Assembly (NCBI RefSeq): GCF_050624435.1
Contig: NC_134537.1
Location: forward strand, 16,674,584-16,738,583
DNA: 64,000 bases
Direction of reading: 5' to 3'
DNA from: Tenrec ecaudatus
Taxonomy: Eukaryota; Chordata; Mammalia; Afrosoricida; Tenrecidae
Every line of letters begins with the position of its first letter. The stretch's first letter is position 1. The position numbers and the translations under genes were made by a program. A model generated the notes under the pieces. That model saw only the letters and a program-made list of their open reading frames with translations, searched no databases and was not told where the DNA came from. Below, piece by piece: positions 44,225-56,319 of this stretch.

Positions 44225-46235
44225 AACTAGACTTCAGAGCCAGGACATGACACTTCATCAGACCGGACCAGAAAACACTTGGAGAGGTCAACAGACAGAC
44301 CTGGAACTACTTATAGGCTTTTATTTTTTTTGTTGCTGTTTTTTCATGTCTATCTAGATAAGAGAGGAAGGATAAACAATCCTGAAGAGAAAACCATAGG
44401 ATCAGTTATTTGTGAGGTAGGGGTGTGGGGGAGAGAAAGGAGAGCCACAAACCCAGACATAAGGTTACAACAAGTTACATAAAATCAATGGCAAGGAGAG
44501 TAGAGTATGCCTGGTGGGGCTTGATCATACGCAATGTAATGAGAAGAATTACTGAGAGCTGAAAGAAGGTTGAATATGACAGTGGGACAGGAGGAAAGTA
44601 AAAGGAAATAGTGGAAAGAAGTAGGAGGCAAAGGCCATTTTTAAGGTCTAAATACAGGTATAAACATATGTAAATATATTTATATATAATGATATGGAAA
44701 TAGATCTATGTGCATATATTTATATGTTAAGTATTAAGGTTAAGATGGATATGGGGCCTCTACTCAAGTACTCCCTCAATGCAAAAACACTTTGTTCTAA
44801 TAACCTGGCATTCTGTGATGCTCACCTTCCCGACATGATTGCTGAAGACAAAATGGGTGAATAAGCAAGTGCAGTAAAGAAAGCTGATGGTGACCGGCTA
44901 TCAAAAGATATAGCATCTAGGTTGAGTTAGTTAGTTTATCACGCCAACCTGGCTGATAAACACATGTGGGTTAATTGAAGGGTAGAGAGATAAATGGCTC
45001 AGTGAGCCTCACCTTTCGAGTTCTCAGGTCTCTTGCTTTCTGATGGTCAGGCCAGGGTGCAGCTGCCTTAGCCAGTTCCCTGCTTTAGCTGGCAACGCCC
45101 CTTCCTGCAAAACATCACTAAGAAGAAGCCACATGGACCTACCCCAATGCAGCCCTGGGTGCTGGAGCAGCCGTGTGGAGAACCCTGTCAGCGCTGAGAT
45201 GCTTACACATTCACTAATTCGGCTTTCCTCCTGCAGTCGGCATCATAGTGTGTGTTTTGTGAGATGGAGGAGGATTTGTGGATTGGTGTTGGACATATGG
45301 GTTAATGTTGGGCAGCACTGGGTTGTGATGTTTTCTTGATGCACCCTTACCCTTTATATTAAACTCTTACACATGAGTTTCTGTGGATTTGTTTCTCTAA
45401 ATTACCCAGACTAACACATGGGGTCTTAAAGGCTTGAAGAAAAACAAACAGCCATCTAGCTGGGAAGCAATAAAGCCCACACAGAAGTACACCAGCCTGT
45501 GATATCATGAAGTGTTGATATGATCAGGTATCAGGCATCAGAAGACCCAGAAAGAACAGTCACATCAATATGAGAATGCAAACATGGACTTGGGGGAGAG
45601 TGAGTGGGTGGAGGGAAGAGTAGAGACCCAAAGTCCGTATGTAGACAATTGGGCATCTCTTCACAGAAGGGTCACAAGGAAGGAATGAGCAGCCAGGGTG
45701 CACTATAGCACCAACAAAACGTCTAACATTCCTCTAGATTTTTAATGCTTCCTCCCCCATCCCCTACCCACTAACCCACTATCATGACTCCAATTATACT
45801 TTACAAATCTGTCTGGACTGGAGCATATACACTGGGACGGTAGAGCTCTCATCACAGGGAATCCAGGACAGATAAATCCCTCAGGAACAATACTGAGAAT
45901 AACAATACCATGAGGATGGTAGGGGGGTGAAGAATGGGGGATCTGATCACAATACTCTACATATAACATCCCCCCTGCCAAGGGGGACAAACATGGGTGA
46001 AGGGAGACAATGGTCGGTGTCAGATATGAAAATAATGATAATTTATAAGTTATCAAGGGTTCATTAGGGAGGAAGGGAGGAAAAAATGAGGAGCTGATAC
46101 CAAGGGCTCAAGTAAAGAGAAAATATTTTGCAGAGGATGATTGCAACAAATGTACAGATGTTCCTGATACAATGGATGTATGTATGGATTGTGATAAGAG
46201 TTGTAGGAGCCCCCAATAAAATGATTTTTTAAAGA
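44225..46235 (+). mobile_element. L1 3' UTR, ~1.5 kb, split by a solo LTR
   Basis: gaccagaaaacacttggagaggtc, GT/T-rich tract (44,315-44,350), tagatctatgtgcatatattta, ccggctatcaaaagatatagcatct. The LTR occupies 44,924-45,418; then gggtcttaaaggcttgaagaaaaac, ggcatctcttcacagaaggg, tcaagggttcattagggagg, and terminal gagcccccaataaaatgatttt. Confidence 0.9.
44924..45418 (+). mobile_element. solo LTR, family 1 (495 bp), nested in L1
   Basis: TGAG start and CTAACACA end. Mid-block agccacatggacctaccccaatgcagccctgggtgctggagcagcc and catatgggttaatgttgg are the complement of blocks in the minus copies. The flanks resemble a mutated 5-bp duplication (taggt/tgggg, 3/5). Younger than the L1. Confidence 0.82.
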
Positions 46236-46239
46236 TATT

Positions 46240-46635
46240 GTTTTGAAACCTCACAGGTAAGTTCTACCTGTCCTATATGGTGGCTATGATTATTCATTTA
46301 ATTTCAATGAGTTGATGTTTTTGAAGTTAGATCATGTGAGTTCTACAACGTGGTTTTTACTTTCCAAAATGGTTTTAGTTTTAGTAGCTTATTTGCCTTT
46401 CTATTTAAATTGTAGACTTGGATGTTAACCTGAAAAAGAATCTGATGTGCAGAAGGCGATGAATGACAGTGGGAGCCCATGATTCATTTGCAGTGGATCT
46501 ACATCTGATATAAGCTTCCAGAGAACTTCACCTGTCTACAATTGAGGATGGAGGAAAGTGGTCCCTAAACAGAGGGTGTGGGAAAAAGGAGTACAGAAGA
46601 TCAAAGCCATAAATCTGACTTGAATAATTAAAACT
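46240..46635. other. unassigned interval
   Basis: No feature recognised. Confidence 0.3.
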
Positions 46636-46689
46636 GTCTCAGTAGCTCCCCCTCTATGATGTGGTTTGGACCTGATCTGGTTTCCAAAC

Positions 46690-47090
46690 TTTTCTAGATG
46701 ATTGGTTTGTATTGTTTTGCTTGTTCATAGTAGAATGTATCGCAGAGATGTTTTGTCAATGGAAGTCACTTCTTGAAGCTGTGTCACATGGTTTCCTGTT
46801 TTGTAGATAAAGAATATTTGGAAACTGATTGTAGTAGCAATTGTACTTGACCTAATTAAAAACGGAATGATATATGTATTAATTCCCAACTAATAAAAAA
46901 TAAGGGGCTCATGGGAAGGGGGTACAGCAGTGCTGGGGGTAGTGGTAAAAGTGAAATGATGTCAAGGAGACCATGTAGAAAAAGAATGTTTGAAAACTGA
47001 TTGTGGTAGCAAATGTACAGTTCTATTTTACATGATTGAAATATGAAATTGTATATGTTTTAAATCCTAGCTAATAATAAAAAAGCAATA
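46690..47090 (+). mobile_element. old L1 3' end, tandem terminal segments
   Basis: The terminal pattern gaaactgattgtagtagcaattgtac...aactaataaaaaa (46,820-46,905) is followed by gggctcatgggaaggg and a second gaaaactgattgtggtagcaaatgtac...taataataaaaaagc (46,992-47,085). Confidence 0.65.
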
Positions 47091-47159
47091 TGCCATTTAT
47101 GAAGAATAGATATATGAAATACCTGCAAGAAGAGCTGGATATGGGGAACTCAAGAAGTT

Positions 47160-48155
47160 AAAGATGATGTTATTTTGAGGAAATTGCACCAAATATAATG
47201 AAATAAATGTGTATGAATAGTTGAAGGAAAACATCTGCTCTGGATGGCTTTTGGGCCTCTGCTTAAATCTTATCTCAGTACAAGAACGGTTTGTTCTAAT
47301 AATGTGACAATGTATGATATTCACCTCCCCAACAGGATCACTGAAGAAAACTGGATGCATAAGCAAATATGGTAAAGAAAGCTGATGTGCCCAGCTATTA
47401 AAAAATATAGCACCTGGGGTCTTAAAGGCTTGAAGTTAAACTACTGGCTATCTAGCAGGGAATAAACAAGGCCCACACAGCAGCCTGTGTGATCATGAGT
47501 TGTCAATGAGCATAGGTATCAGATTTAAAAACAAGCAATCCATTGATATTAAGGAGCATAGATAAGGTGGAGACCCCAAACTCACATGTAAGATAATTGG
47601 ACAGTCCCTCACAGAAGGGCCACGTGGAAGGGATGATATATCCAGGGTGTAATATAGCACTGATGAAACATAACTATCCTCTAGTTTTTACTATTTACCC
47701 CCCCCCTAATATTATTGTCTTAGTTTTACCTCATTAATCTTGTGAGACCTGTGTATGTTCTTGGTATAATTAATATCGTTCAATGCATGAAATCCAAGGC
47801 AGATAAACCCTTTAGAAATAGTAATGGTAGCAATGATTCTGAGAGCAGAGTGGAGGGGGAGCAGAAGGGGAAACAAATACCAGTGATGACTATGTAACCC
47901 TACTGAAGAAGAACGAATAACAGAGTGGTAAGTGAACAGATGCATGGGATGGTGTAAGACATGGCAAATAATATATAAGGGTTATTGAGGGTAGGGTGGG
48001 GGGAGGGGATAAATGGGAGCTGATATCAAAGAGTTCAAGAAGAAAGAATAATGTTTTGAACATGATTGTAGCAGCAATTGTACAATTATGCTTGATCTAC
48101 CTGAATTATGGATTGCGATAATATCTGTAAGAGATCCAATAAAATTGTTTCAAAA
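47160..48155 (+). mobile_element. L1 3' UTR, older subfamily
   Basis: Same block order as at 44.7-46.2 kb but more diverged: gggcctctgcttaaat, agaaagctgatgtgcccagctatta, gggtcttaaaggcttgaag, aagataattggacagtccctcacagaagggcc, gagctgatatcaaagagttcaag, and gagatccaataaaattg. Confidence 0.88.
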
Positions 48156-48429
48156 ATAACTTATCTGCTCTGTCAATATTTACCCAAATCCTGATTTAAA
48201 AGAAAGAAATAGTTCCTGGTATTGTTTTGGATGATGTTATCACTATAGATGATGTTAGAAGTCATGGCATTTTAAATGATCATTTCTTCTAACCCGTGAA
48301 TATAGTTGATGTTTTCATTAAAAACAACAAAACTTCGATGCTTTCATTTTTATCAACCATATTTTGTAGTTTTCATACTAATTTGGTGTTATTGGAACCA
48401 GTACTTAAAAAAATCAAAACCCAATAATA

Positions 48430-49220
48430 TAGTAAAATACGACTTTACTCAGCTTTCAATGAACATTTATCAGGATTTAACAGCAATGACCTTCGCTCTA
48501 CGTCCTCTTCTGAATCCACGCAGGTCTGTGTTGCTGTTTCCCTTCAACTATTTTTTTCTTTTTAAATGATCTTCCGCAACATTTTACTTGTGCGTGACAT
48601 TAATTATATTGATGTTACTATAGTTAGGTCACCTTTCTTTGGAGTAGGCACACATATGGATTTCTTTCCAGTTTGTAACCAGCTAGCTGTCTTACACATT
48701 TAGCACGAAGAAGTAAATGCCTTCAGTACTGTGTCTACTTGTAGAAATATTTCAATGGTATTCCTTCAGTTCCTGAATCCTTGTTTTTCACCAGGGCCTT
48801 CGGTGCAACCTGAATTTCTTATTTCAATGCAATCAGAACATGCTACACTCATGATTGAGCATCTATCAATTGCTTTGTAAGCAGTGAAGCTCTACATTCC
48901 TTATATGATACCCCTCCATCATTCAATATGTACCCATCATTCAATATAGTTCAAATTGAGTTTTTTCTTTCATTTTAAACAGGCTAAGCATGCTTGCTCC
49001 TTTGTTGTTGTTGTTTAACTCCAAGTTTTTGCACATTTCACTATAAAACTTGGCTTTATTTTCTAGAGTTGTCTTTTGCAATCCTTTGTTTACCTCTGTT
49101 ACTTCATAATTTCTTCCATTCCCTTTATTCTGTTTATGAAATTTAAAACCAATGTTTGGCTTTTTCTTTCTTTTCTGTCGTTTGAATGTTGTGAGATTGC
49201 CTGGTGTTGCTTTTCCCGTG
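48430..49220 (-). mobile_element. RTE LINE, endonuclease-RT linker and RT start
   Basis: tacgtcctcttctgaatccacgcagg, caacattttacttgtgcgtgaca, gagtaggcacacatatggat, accagggccttcggtgcaacctgaatttc, aggctaagcatgcttgctcc, and ttctttcttttctgtc, in antisense order. Confidence 0.85.
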
Positions 49221-49226
49221 ACAGTC

Positions 49227-49830
49227 TGTGAGACTCCCATCGAGCTGATCTGGGTGAGCATGTACATAAGGACTCTGACTTGAGGATTGGTCAGTTTTGA
49301 GTGTCCAAGTTAACCATAATGGAAGCAGGAACAGAGAATCCGCGATAACCAAGAAATAAGAGCAGCTTAAGAAATACGAGGCTGCTTGATGTAATGGAGG
49401 AAAAAGAGGTAGCAGAGGCTGTAGCACCAAGACCATGGTGCAGAATAGAGGAGTCATGCCAAGACACTGGGACAGACGGATCAGTGGGGTTGAGAACTTG
49501 GGGAGAATCATGAGGCCGTGTGGCAGACTGCGTGGACCAGCGAACAAATAAGACTTTGAGGCAACTAGCAACACTAAAAAGTATGTAACATTTTCCCCAA
49601 TATAGTAGAGATCAAGGGAGGATGCTGCCAAGAGAGCAAGCCGCCCTAAAGGGACACTGAAGTCCAGAAAGAGACATGTGTCCGCATGACTAATAACAGG
49701 AACTACTGTGGACAAATGGACTGTGGTCTCTTAGTTGTGGCAACCTGTTAACTTCTCTAATAAACCTCATAATCAAGATTATTGGCTGTGAGTCCTGTAT
49801 GACCACTGAACACAGCAGAGTCAAGTGCTG
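49227..49830 (+). mobile_element. LTR, family 2 (third copy, diverged)
   Basis: The 3' part gcaacctgttaacttctctaataaacctcataatcaagatt...gtgagtcctgtatgaccact matches 12,395-12,470 and the complement of 22,190-22,280. The 5' end is uncertain. The 190-codon minus-strand frame here has no recognisable protein signature. Confidence 0.6.
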
Positions 49831-50084
49831 TGGGAGGGTGTTAGAATATAGGCCAAAGGAAATTGGAGCGTGGAGGCATGTCTGATCCCTGGCTCATAGC
49901 AATTGTCCTTGAATAGCTATGGAGTTGGATTATCCTTCTCCTAGTTCAGTGAAAGGAGACAGAAGTGACTGCCATGCTATTTCTTCAAATGGTCTTTGGT
50001 TCTCTCCAGGTATGATTTTTGTTCAGTTACTAATAATACTGTAATTAGTCATGCAAAATCCAATGTAAACAGATTGTATAAGGC

Positions 50085-50665
50085 AAAGTTGTTGTTGTTG
50101 TTGTTTGTGACAGCTGAGTTGGTGTCAACTCAGAGTGACCCTATTTATGACACAGACCAAAACTCTGTCCAGTCCTGTGTAACCCCTTAAGTCATGGCTG
50201 CGTGTTATCCCACTCTTGAAGAAGCGGTGTCAATCCATGTCACTGCAAGTCTTCCACATTTTGCTGACATTACATATTACCAGGTATAATTGTCCTTGTC
50301 TAAGGACTGACCTCTTTGATCATGTCCAAAGTAAATGGCATGTAATCTCGCCATTCTTGTGTTGAAAGAACATTCTGAGTTTACTTCTTCCAAGAAAGAT
50401 TGGCTTATTCTTCTCAAAATCCATGGTGTATTCAATATTCTTTACTGACATCATAATTCAAAGGCATTAGTTATTCCTTGGGCTCCCTTAATCATTGTTC
50501 AGATTTCCTATGCATATGAACTGATTGAAAATACTGTGGATCGGATCTGGCTCACTTTGCTCTTAAACGTTTTCAAGAGATCTTTTTGTGGCAGATTTTC
50601 CCAGTGCAGTAGATGGGTTGATTGCTTGACTGCCACTTCCATGGATGTTGATGCCGAAGCTGTGT
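50085..50665 (-). mobile_element. RTE LINE 3' end
   Basis: Starts with a (GTT)n tail complement (50,086-50,104), then gagttggtgtcaactcagagtgacc, gtgtcaatccatgtcactgcaag, tcttccaagaaagattgg, and atgcatatgaactgattgaaaatactg. Confidence 0.85.
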
Positions 50666-50784
50666 AAGATACAATAATTTCAATCACTTCTGTTTAGGGT
50701 GATGTTACTTAATATTGCAGTTGTTAGGAATTTTATTGACTTTATTTGTGTTGTGGTCTCACCCATACTGAAGCTTGTAGAAGC

Positions 50785-50972
50785 CCTGGGGCATAGTGGG
50801 CGATGCATTTGCTTAGCAGATAGAAAGTACCAGCTCCTCAGCAGGAGACAGATGAGGCTCGCGACCCCCATAAAGATTTACACCCTCAAAATCCCACAAT
50901 GGCCGTTCTCCTCTGTCCTGTAGGGTCATTGTGAGTTGGAATAGACCCAAAGACAGTGAGTTTTTTGGTTCT
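50785..50972 (+). mobile_element. AfroSINE-type SINE
   Basis: gaagccctggggcatagtgggcgatgc head, gacagatgaggctcgcgacccccataaagatttacaccctc; ends ggtcattgtgagttggaatagacccaaagacagtgag. Confidence 0.88.
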
Positions 50973-51199
50973 TGGTACGTATCTGTAGTTCATTTTATGC
51001 TGGGAAGTATTTAATTACATTAGCATATAGTTTCTTTCTCTTTTTTTAGCATATAGTTTTCTTTATGAATTGATTCCTTTGATTTCTTCTAGTTTTTGAT
51101 AAGTGAAAGTATAAGGGTTATGGACATTTATTTATAAGCACTTGTGACATAAACTCTTATTTCTTTTTACTAAGTAGCTAGAAGTTAACAAGTGACTCA

Positions 51200-51925
51200 T
51201 GATATATTTATTCAAATTTCTAAGACATTTCTAGAATATTTCTAAAACTCTCATATCATTTGATAGTACATTGATCATATACAATTATTCCAATTGCTCT
51301 CCATCTTTGCCAGCATTTGATGTCATTGGTCTCCTTAATTGGAGTTTTCCCATAAATGTACTATGATAACTCAAAGTTTTCATTTGCATGTGCCTAATAG
51401 CAAATTACTTTGAGTATATTTTATAAACTTATTGGACATTCAGGTATTTTTGAAAGGTCTATTAAAATTTTCCTCTAGATTTTAATACATTCTGAGCAAT
51501 AATTCTTGCCAGACATACACAGTGCCAGCTTTGCATTTCAGTCTGTGGCTCGCCTTTTTCTTTTATGAATAAAGCCTTTTATAGATATTTCTACTTTTGA
51601 GGATTTCTAATTGATCTCATTTTCTTTTGTGATTAGTGCTAATTGTGCTTTATATAAGAAATCCGTGTCTATCCAAGATTACAAATATTTCATTCTGTTA
51701 CAGATGATATAGTTTTAGCTTTTACATTTACATTTATGATCCATTTTGAGTTCATTTTTAGGGGAGGTAAAGGAATCTTGAACTTTGTCTTTATTTACAT
51801 AGACATGCCATTATTTCAGAGGCATCTATCAAAGAAAATATCTTTTTCTCATTTTACACTCTTTTTTTTCCCATTTTACATTCTTAAGCAACTATGCCAA
51901 ATTGTAATTTCAATCGACCACTAAC
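51200..51925 (-). mobile_element. L1 ORF2 fragment, antisense
   Basis: gctctccatctttgccagcatttgatg, tttcatttgcatgtgcctaatagc, cttattggacattcagg, then ttagcttttacatttacatttatgatccattttgagttcattttt match antisense L1 ORF2 in order. Old and frameshifted. Confidence 0.75.
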
Positions 51926-52419
51926 TACCTCCTTATTCATTTCCACCCATAGATAGTGCTGAGGTGCAGTGATAGTTCACTTTCAGCTGGTGTTGATTTC
52001 TGGCTCACTTACTGAGCAAACTTCTCTTGGGTTTCTCTCTCCATCATCTGGCCAAAGAATAGCCCCCTGTGGCAGTAAGCGTCACCTGAGGGAAATGATG
52101 ATTGGTGAACGACATGAGGCTTCGACTAAATATTTTATGGCTTACTTGTGTCCTCTGTCCCTTGTGTGCCTGTTTTTACATGTACCACTTCTAGGAATCT
52201 TATGACTTCAGGAATTTTCCAGAATCTAGATAATAAGGGGGAGCTGTAGGTGCATGGCCACTTTATGTTCCATGTTTAAGTGTTTACTCTTTTTCAAGGA
52301 CAGTACTATAAACCGATTCTCACTATCTTATTATCTGACACTTAACATTTGCAACTTAAAAATTTTTTTTTCCCAGGTGGCTCCATTGCAATTGTGTATG
52401 TATGTCAATCACGGTCCTC

Positions 52420-52640
52420 TCCTGGTATCTGTAGTTATGCCTGTAATAGGGATGAGGTGGATAATTCATGCTGTCAATCATGATCTTATGTCCATTCCTT
52501 TTGCTTTCCATTGTGTGTAACTAGTCTCATGTCCATGAATCTTTTGGGTCATCTTGATCTTATGCTGATGACTTCCCTCCTCTAGATGATTTGTTTTTGT
52601 CTTATCTTTGTCTTGTTTAAGGATTAATACAGTGGTTTCT
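52420..52640 (+). mobile_element. LTR-like repeat, family 3, copy 1
   Basis: tctgtagttatgcctgtaatagggatgaggtgga...gatcttatgctgatgacttccctcctctagatgattt parallels 53,140-53,365 in the same orientation. A purine run aaggggga at 52,235-52,242 lies upstream. Confidence 0.4.
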
Positions 52641-53139
52641 CTAAAATGCTGAAATTCTTGGTATTTCCTCCTTAAAACAGAACAAATGTTTGTTCTCCAT
52701 CAGGGCTTAAATTCTGAGCACCAACTTTGCAGAAAGCTGTGATTTACAGTGGGAGCCCATTTGGGGGCAATAATAAATTGTTTTGTTAATAAATTGTTAA
52801 TTTAAAATAAATAATTATCAATAAATAAAAATAATAAAAATGAATCTATTTTTAAGTCTCCATTCAATTCAGCCTCCGTGGAGCCTTTTGTAATCATTGT
52901 CCAGCAATGGGAAAAGCTTTGCCCTCTGACAGAGTGTGTTTGAAAATGGATTATCCTCACTTCCCTAGCCTGCCCAGGGTGGGGCAGCTTCACCCTTTGG
53001 GACTTTGCAACATGTGCCCTTAATAGAAATAAGGCTAACAGGGTCTCCCCGTCATTAGCCATACACTAACCATCTTGGTCAGAGAGCCCCAAATCAATTT
53101 TTTAACCTTTTCACATCTACAGTAGTGTACTAACCCTGC

Positions 53140-53365
53140 CCAAACCCATTTCCCATATTTGTAGTCATACCTACAACTCGGATGAATTGATCTGTGACCA
53201 GCTATGATTTTGTGAGTGTCTTTCGTTCTTTGTATTCCATTTAAATAGCAGCCTGGGCGCACCCTTGGACACCATTATAGCCTTATGCTGATGGTCTCCT
53301 TATTCCAGATGGTTTTGGTCTTCATTTTTTTCTTTGTTCAGTTTAAAATTAATAAATCCGTTTCT
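53140..53365 (+). mobile_element. LTR-like repeat, family 3, copy 2
   Basis: tttgtagtcatacctacaactcggatgaattga...tagccttatgctgatggtctccttattccagatggtttt, with TATA-like ccatttaaatagcagcc upstream and aattaataaatcc downstream, an LTR-like promoter/poly(A) layout. Confidence 0.45.
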
Positions 53366-53529
53366 ATCAAATATGTTTTAATTGGGGGTCTCCTTTCCTC
53401 CCTAAAAAACTCATAAATATATCCTATCTGAATAGTGGGTCTATTCTTTTTCCCTCTGGGAACAACCCCCGAAGTCTCCATTTTCCAGTGAAATCTCTTA
53501 GATTTCTCAAGTAATCCTACATTTGCTTG

Positions 53530-53672
53530 TGTTTAGGGACTAGTCATGAGGCTACTGATGGATAGGTCAGCAGTTTGAAACCACCAGCCCCTCCAAGGGA
53601 GAAAGATGAGGCTTACAGTTCCCCCCTGTCCTGTAGGGTAACTGAGTCCAAATGGCAGTGGGGTTTGAATGA
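53530..53672 (+). mobile_element. AfroSINE-type SINE
   Basis: gtcagcagtttgaaaccaccagcccctccaagggagaaagatgaggc, then a short 3' end gtagggtaactgagtccaaatggcagtggggtttg. Internally shortened. Confidence 0.85.
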
Positions 53673-53674
53673 GA

Positions 53675-54180
53675 AAGAACAAAAATAGTGCTCTTTCTTT
53701 GTATGCAAGGCTGTTCCCCTGAGAGAAGTTCAGCATTTAGGAATAGTAATCACGGAATTTAAGATAACAACTAGCAACTAAACAAACAGAGGCCCAACAG
53801 TTGAGAACAACCTGGAGAATAGTTAAAATATGGACATATTCAGACTGCATGGTCTTCAGATTCACTTGGTGGAGAATGTGTAAAACAAGATGGGTGCTTA
53901 GGCCCCAGGCCAGCTCAATTACACAAGAATCTCTGGGAGTCGCATCAGCTCTAGATTTTGTTGTTGTTGCTTAGGGTTTGTGATGCAGCCAAGGTGATCC
54001 TCACCTGCAGATGGAGAAGTGTTAACAGACTGGGTCTGTAGATCTCAAAGTGTACTTTGACAAAAATAGGTGGGCAAGAATTTAAGAGACAGGCTTACAA
54101 AACAATGGCACAACTTGGGGAAATTTGTCCTTGAAAGAGCTCAGCTATTTTGCTAACATGTTTAATATATGTCTTCTGAT
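53675..54180. other. unassigned interval
   Basis: No feature recognised. Confidence 0.3.
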
Positions 54181-54187
54181 TATTTTT

Positions 54188-54648
54188 CATTGGAGCCCAA
54201 GTGGCATAGTGATTATGGGTAGAACTGCTAACCACACAGTCAGCAGTTCGAAACCATCAGCTGCTGTGTGGAGGAAAGATGAGGCTTACTATTCCCATAC
54301 TCTGTTACTGTCTCAGAAACCCACAGAGGAGTTCAACTCTGCTCTAGGCCAAACGGGTCCATCTTGGAAGAAGTACAGCCAGAATACTACTTGAGGGCAA
54401 GAAATGGCAAGACTTCACATTGGAAATTTCAGGAGAGGCCAGTCCTGGGCGGACATCATCCTGGGTAAAGTGGAGGAGAGTGAAAAAGAGGAAGACTCTC
54501 AATGAGATGGCTTGACACAGTGGCGGTAACCATTGGCTCAGGCAAAGGACAGCCGTGAGGATGACACAGAGTGGGCAGTCTTTCGTTCTATTGTGTATCG
54601 GGTCACTATGGGTTGGAACTGACTTAATAGTACCTAACAACAACAGTC
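54188..54648 (+). mobile_element. AfroSINE head joined to RTE 3' end
   Basis: 54,188-54,335 is a good AfroSINE 5' part: ggagcccaagtggcatagtgattatggg, cagcagttcgaaaccatcagctgc (B box), aaacccacagaggagttcaactctg. It passes directly to RTE 3' sequence: gggtccatcttggaagaagtacagcc, aatgagatggcttgacacagtggc, and ggttggaactgacttaatagtacctaacaacaac. Confidence 0.8.
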
Positions 54649-54659
54649 ATTTTCAATAT

Positions 54660-55560
54660 CCCTACTTCTTTCATTTAAAATATTAAAAAAGTAAAACATT
54701 AAGCAAACCTAGCCCATAGAAAAATTAAAGCCATGGACATTTGCTATTTCCCTAAACTTCATTTCAGACCCTCGCTCGGCATTCTCAGGATCAGCTTCAG
54801 TAGCTGCTGTCACTAACGGTCACCTTTAAAAAACAAAAGGCCCTTTTTCTTCCCTTTTGGAATGGGTTATGCTTTTGCAATAAATGTCATTCTTGCTTTG
54901 GCTGCTCTCATTTTCAGTGTCTGGGGTTGAGGACAAAGCCTCTCACTGTTTGTTTTTCTTCTATCGGTTCACATTTAAGACAATTACAGCACAGCTGGGC
55001 AAATATGCTGGCATGCAAGTCCTTTCCGATTCAGCGCTCCCATGGTGAAGAAGAAGCCCAGAGTGTCAACAGAAACATTAATTACAATTGAAGAGAGCAA
55101 CCGACATCATATTCAGACAATACCTTGTAAAAAATAAGACACTAATGGTTAATTATTTATTACTGTTAGGTTTATTTTGAACATTTTTCTTAATAAATAA
55201 AAGGACTGTAACCTTATTCTAAATTTAATCCCTCACTCATGGGGCTAGTTAAATCCTGGTCTAAGAGGAATTGAATGTCAACAATATCACAGCTGGACAA
55301 CTGGGATGCATTGAGTTTGTGTGTGTGTATGTGTGTGTGTGTGTGTGTTTAATCATCATACTGGTGAACCCTGAGTTTTCTGTGTGGGGCTACAACTGAC
55401 TGTTCTAGGTGAGAAATTTGGTAATGCATTTGCCAGTATATGAAGAAACAGCTTTCCCTGTGCTGAGAGAGAGCCTTGTGGGAGAATATGACTCAGATGG
55501 TTCATTTGTGATGTGATGTCCAGAGTGATCATTTTTATTCCGCAGTGAATAGAACCTTAA
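54660..55560. other. repeat-poor interval, candidate conserved non-coding
   Basis: 54,840-55,260 lacks repeats and includes ATTAATTACAATTG-like homeodomain cores (~55,076-55,090). A (TG)n run is at 55,317-55,349. No coding signal. Confidence 0.3.
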
Positions 55561-55594
55561 ATGGAGAGTTCAATTCGAGAAAGAAAAAACGAAA

Positions 55595-55800
55595 CAAGAC
55601 AATCGCTACCATATAGTAGCCCCTATCTCATAGCAACCCTGTGGGACAAAGTAGCACTGCCTATACAGGTTCCTGAGACTGCAAATCTTGACTGTCTCAT
55701 CCTTCTCCCACAGAGAGCCTGGTGGTTTTGAACAGCTCATCCTGTGGTTAACAGACCACAGACCAGTTTGTGACCCACTATCCCACCAGGGGTCTTGTGG
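55595..55800 (-). mobile_element. AfroSINE-type SINE
   Basis: catagcaaccctgtgggacaaagtagcactgcc, gttcctgagactgcaaatctt, gtggttttgaacagctcatcctgtggttaac, then head complement cccaccaggggtc. Confidence 0.85.
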
Positions 55801-56070
55801 AGAAGGAATAGATAAGTAAACATGGGCAATGGTCCTTCATCCCAGGTTCACGGCCGGTAATTCATAGATAAGATGTCTTAGTGGTAGATTCTAAAGCACT
55901 GGTAGATAAGGAGAATCCCCTTTGACTAGTCAATTCTGACTCTTGTGTGATGGTTAGAGATTATGTCAACCAGAGACTGGTCCCTGACCCCTCCCTCAGG
56001 TGGGGACACCTCAAATTCACAGCACCCTAGAGGCATCAAGCTCTCAATAACCTTGTTTTGTGTTTTCTGG

Positions 56071-56319
56071 ATGGGATTTACCAGCTTGATACCGAGGAAT
56101 TGCCTCCTCGGATATATCCTGTCTAATTGGGACAGATTTCATCCAGAGAGGTTTGATAAACAGAAGCTGATTTCATTTTACAACTCTATTGGGTCACAAT
56201 CTCTTTTAGAAAAAATGAGAATCGTGGCCAGAGAATGGCACACTTTCCCTTCAAACCCTGATTCAGCTAGAACATTTCTGTGGAAGGATGATGACGTGGG
56301 TGGTGCTCCCGTAGGTTAG
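56071..56319 (+). pseudogene. gag: retroviral gag matrix region, truncated by a stop
   Basis: A Met-Gly start (ATGGGA at 56,071), as needed for N-myristoylation of matrix proteins, opens 82 codons to a TAG. The frame is also open upstream to 55,963. Motifs typical of gammaretroviral matrix: 'CLLGYILSNWDRF' ~15 residues in and 'EWHTFP' ~50 residues in. The stop falls before the expected proline-rich p12-like region, so no Gag polyprotein could be made. Confidence 0.7.

Noticed and set aside
44924..45418. family-1 element as a hAT DNA transposon
   Set aside because: An 8-bp duplication looked possible at one copy, but six of the seven copies fit 5-bp duplications with TG...CA ends better.
49143..49715. 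190-codon minus-strand frame
   Set aside because: Lies across an RTE/LTR boundary, hydrophobic but with no recognisable domain; consistent with chance in an LTR.
54188..54260. possible tRNA gene (A/B-box-like motifs)
   Set aside because: It is the head of an AfroSINE; no complete cloverleaf is apparent and the sequence continues into SINE body and RTE tail.
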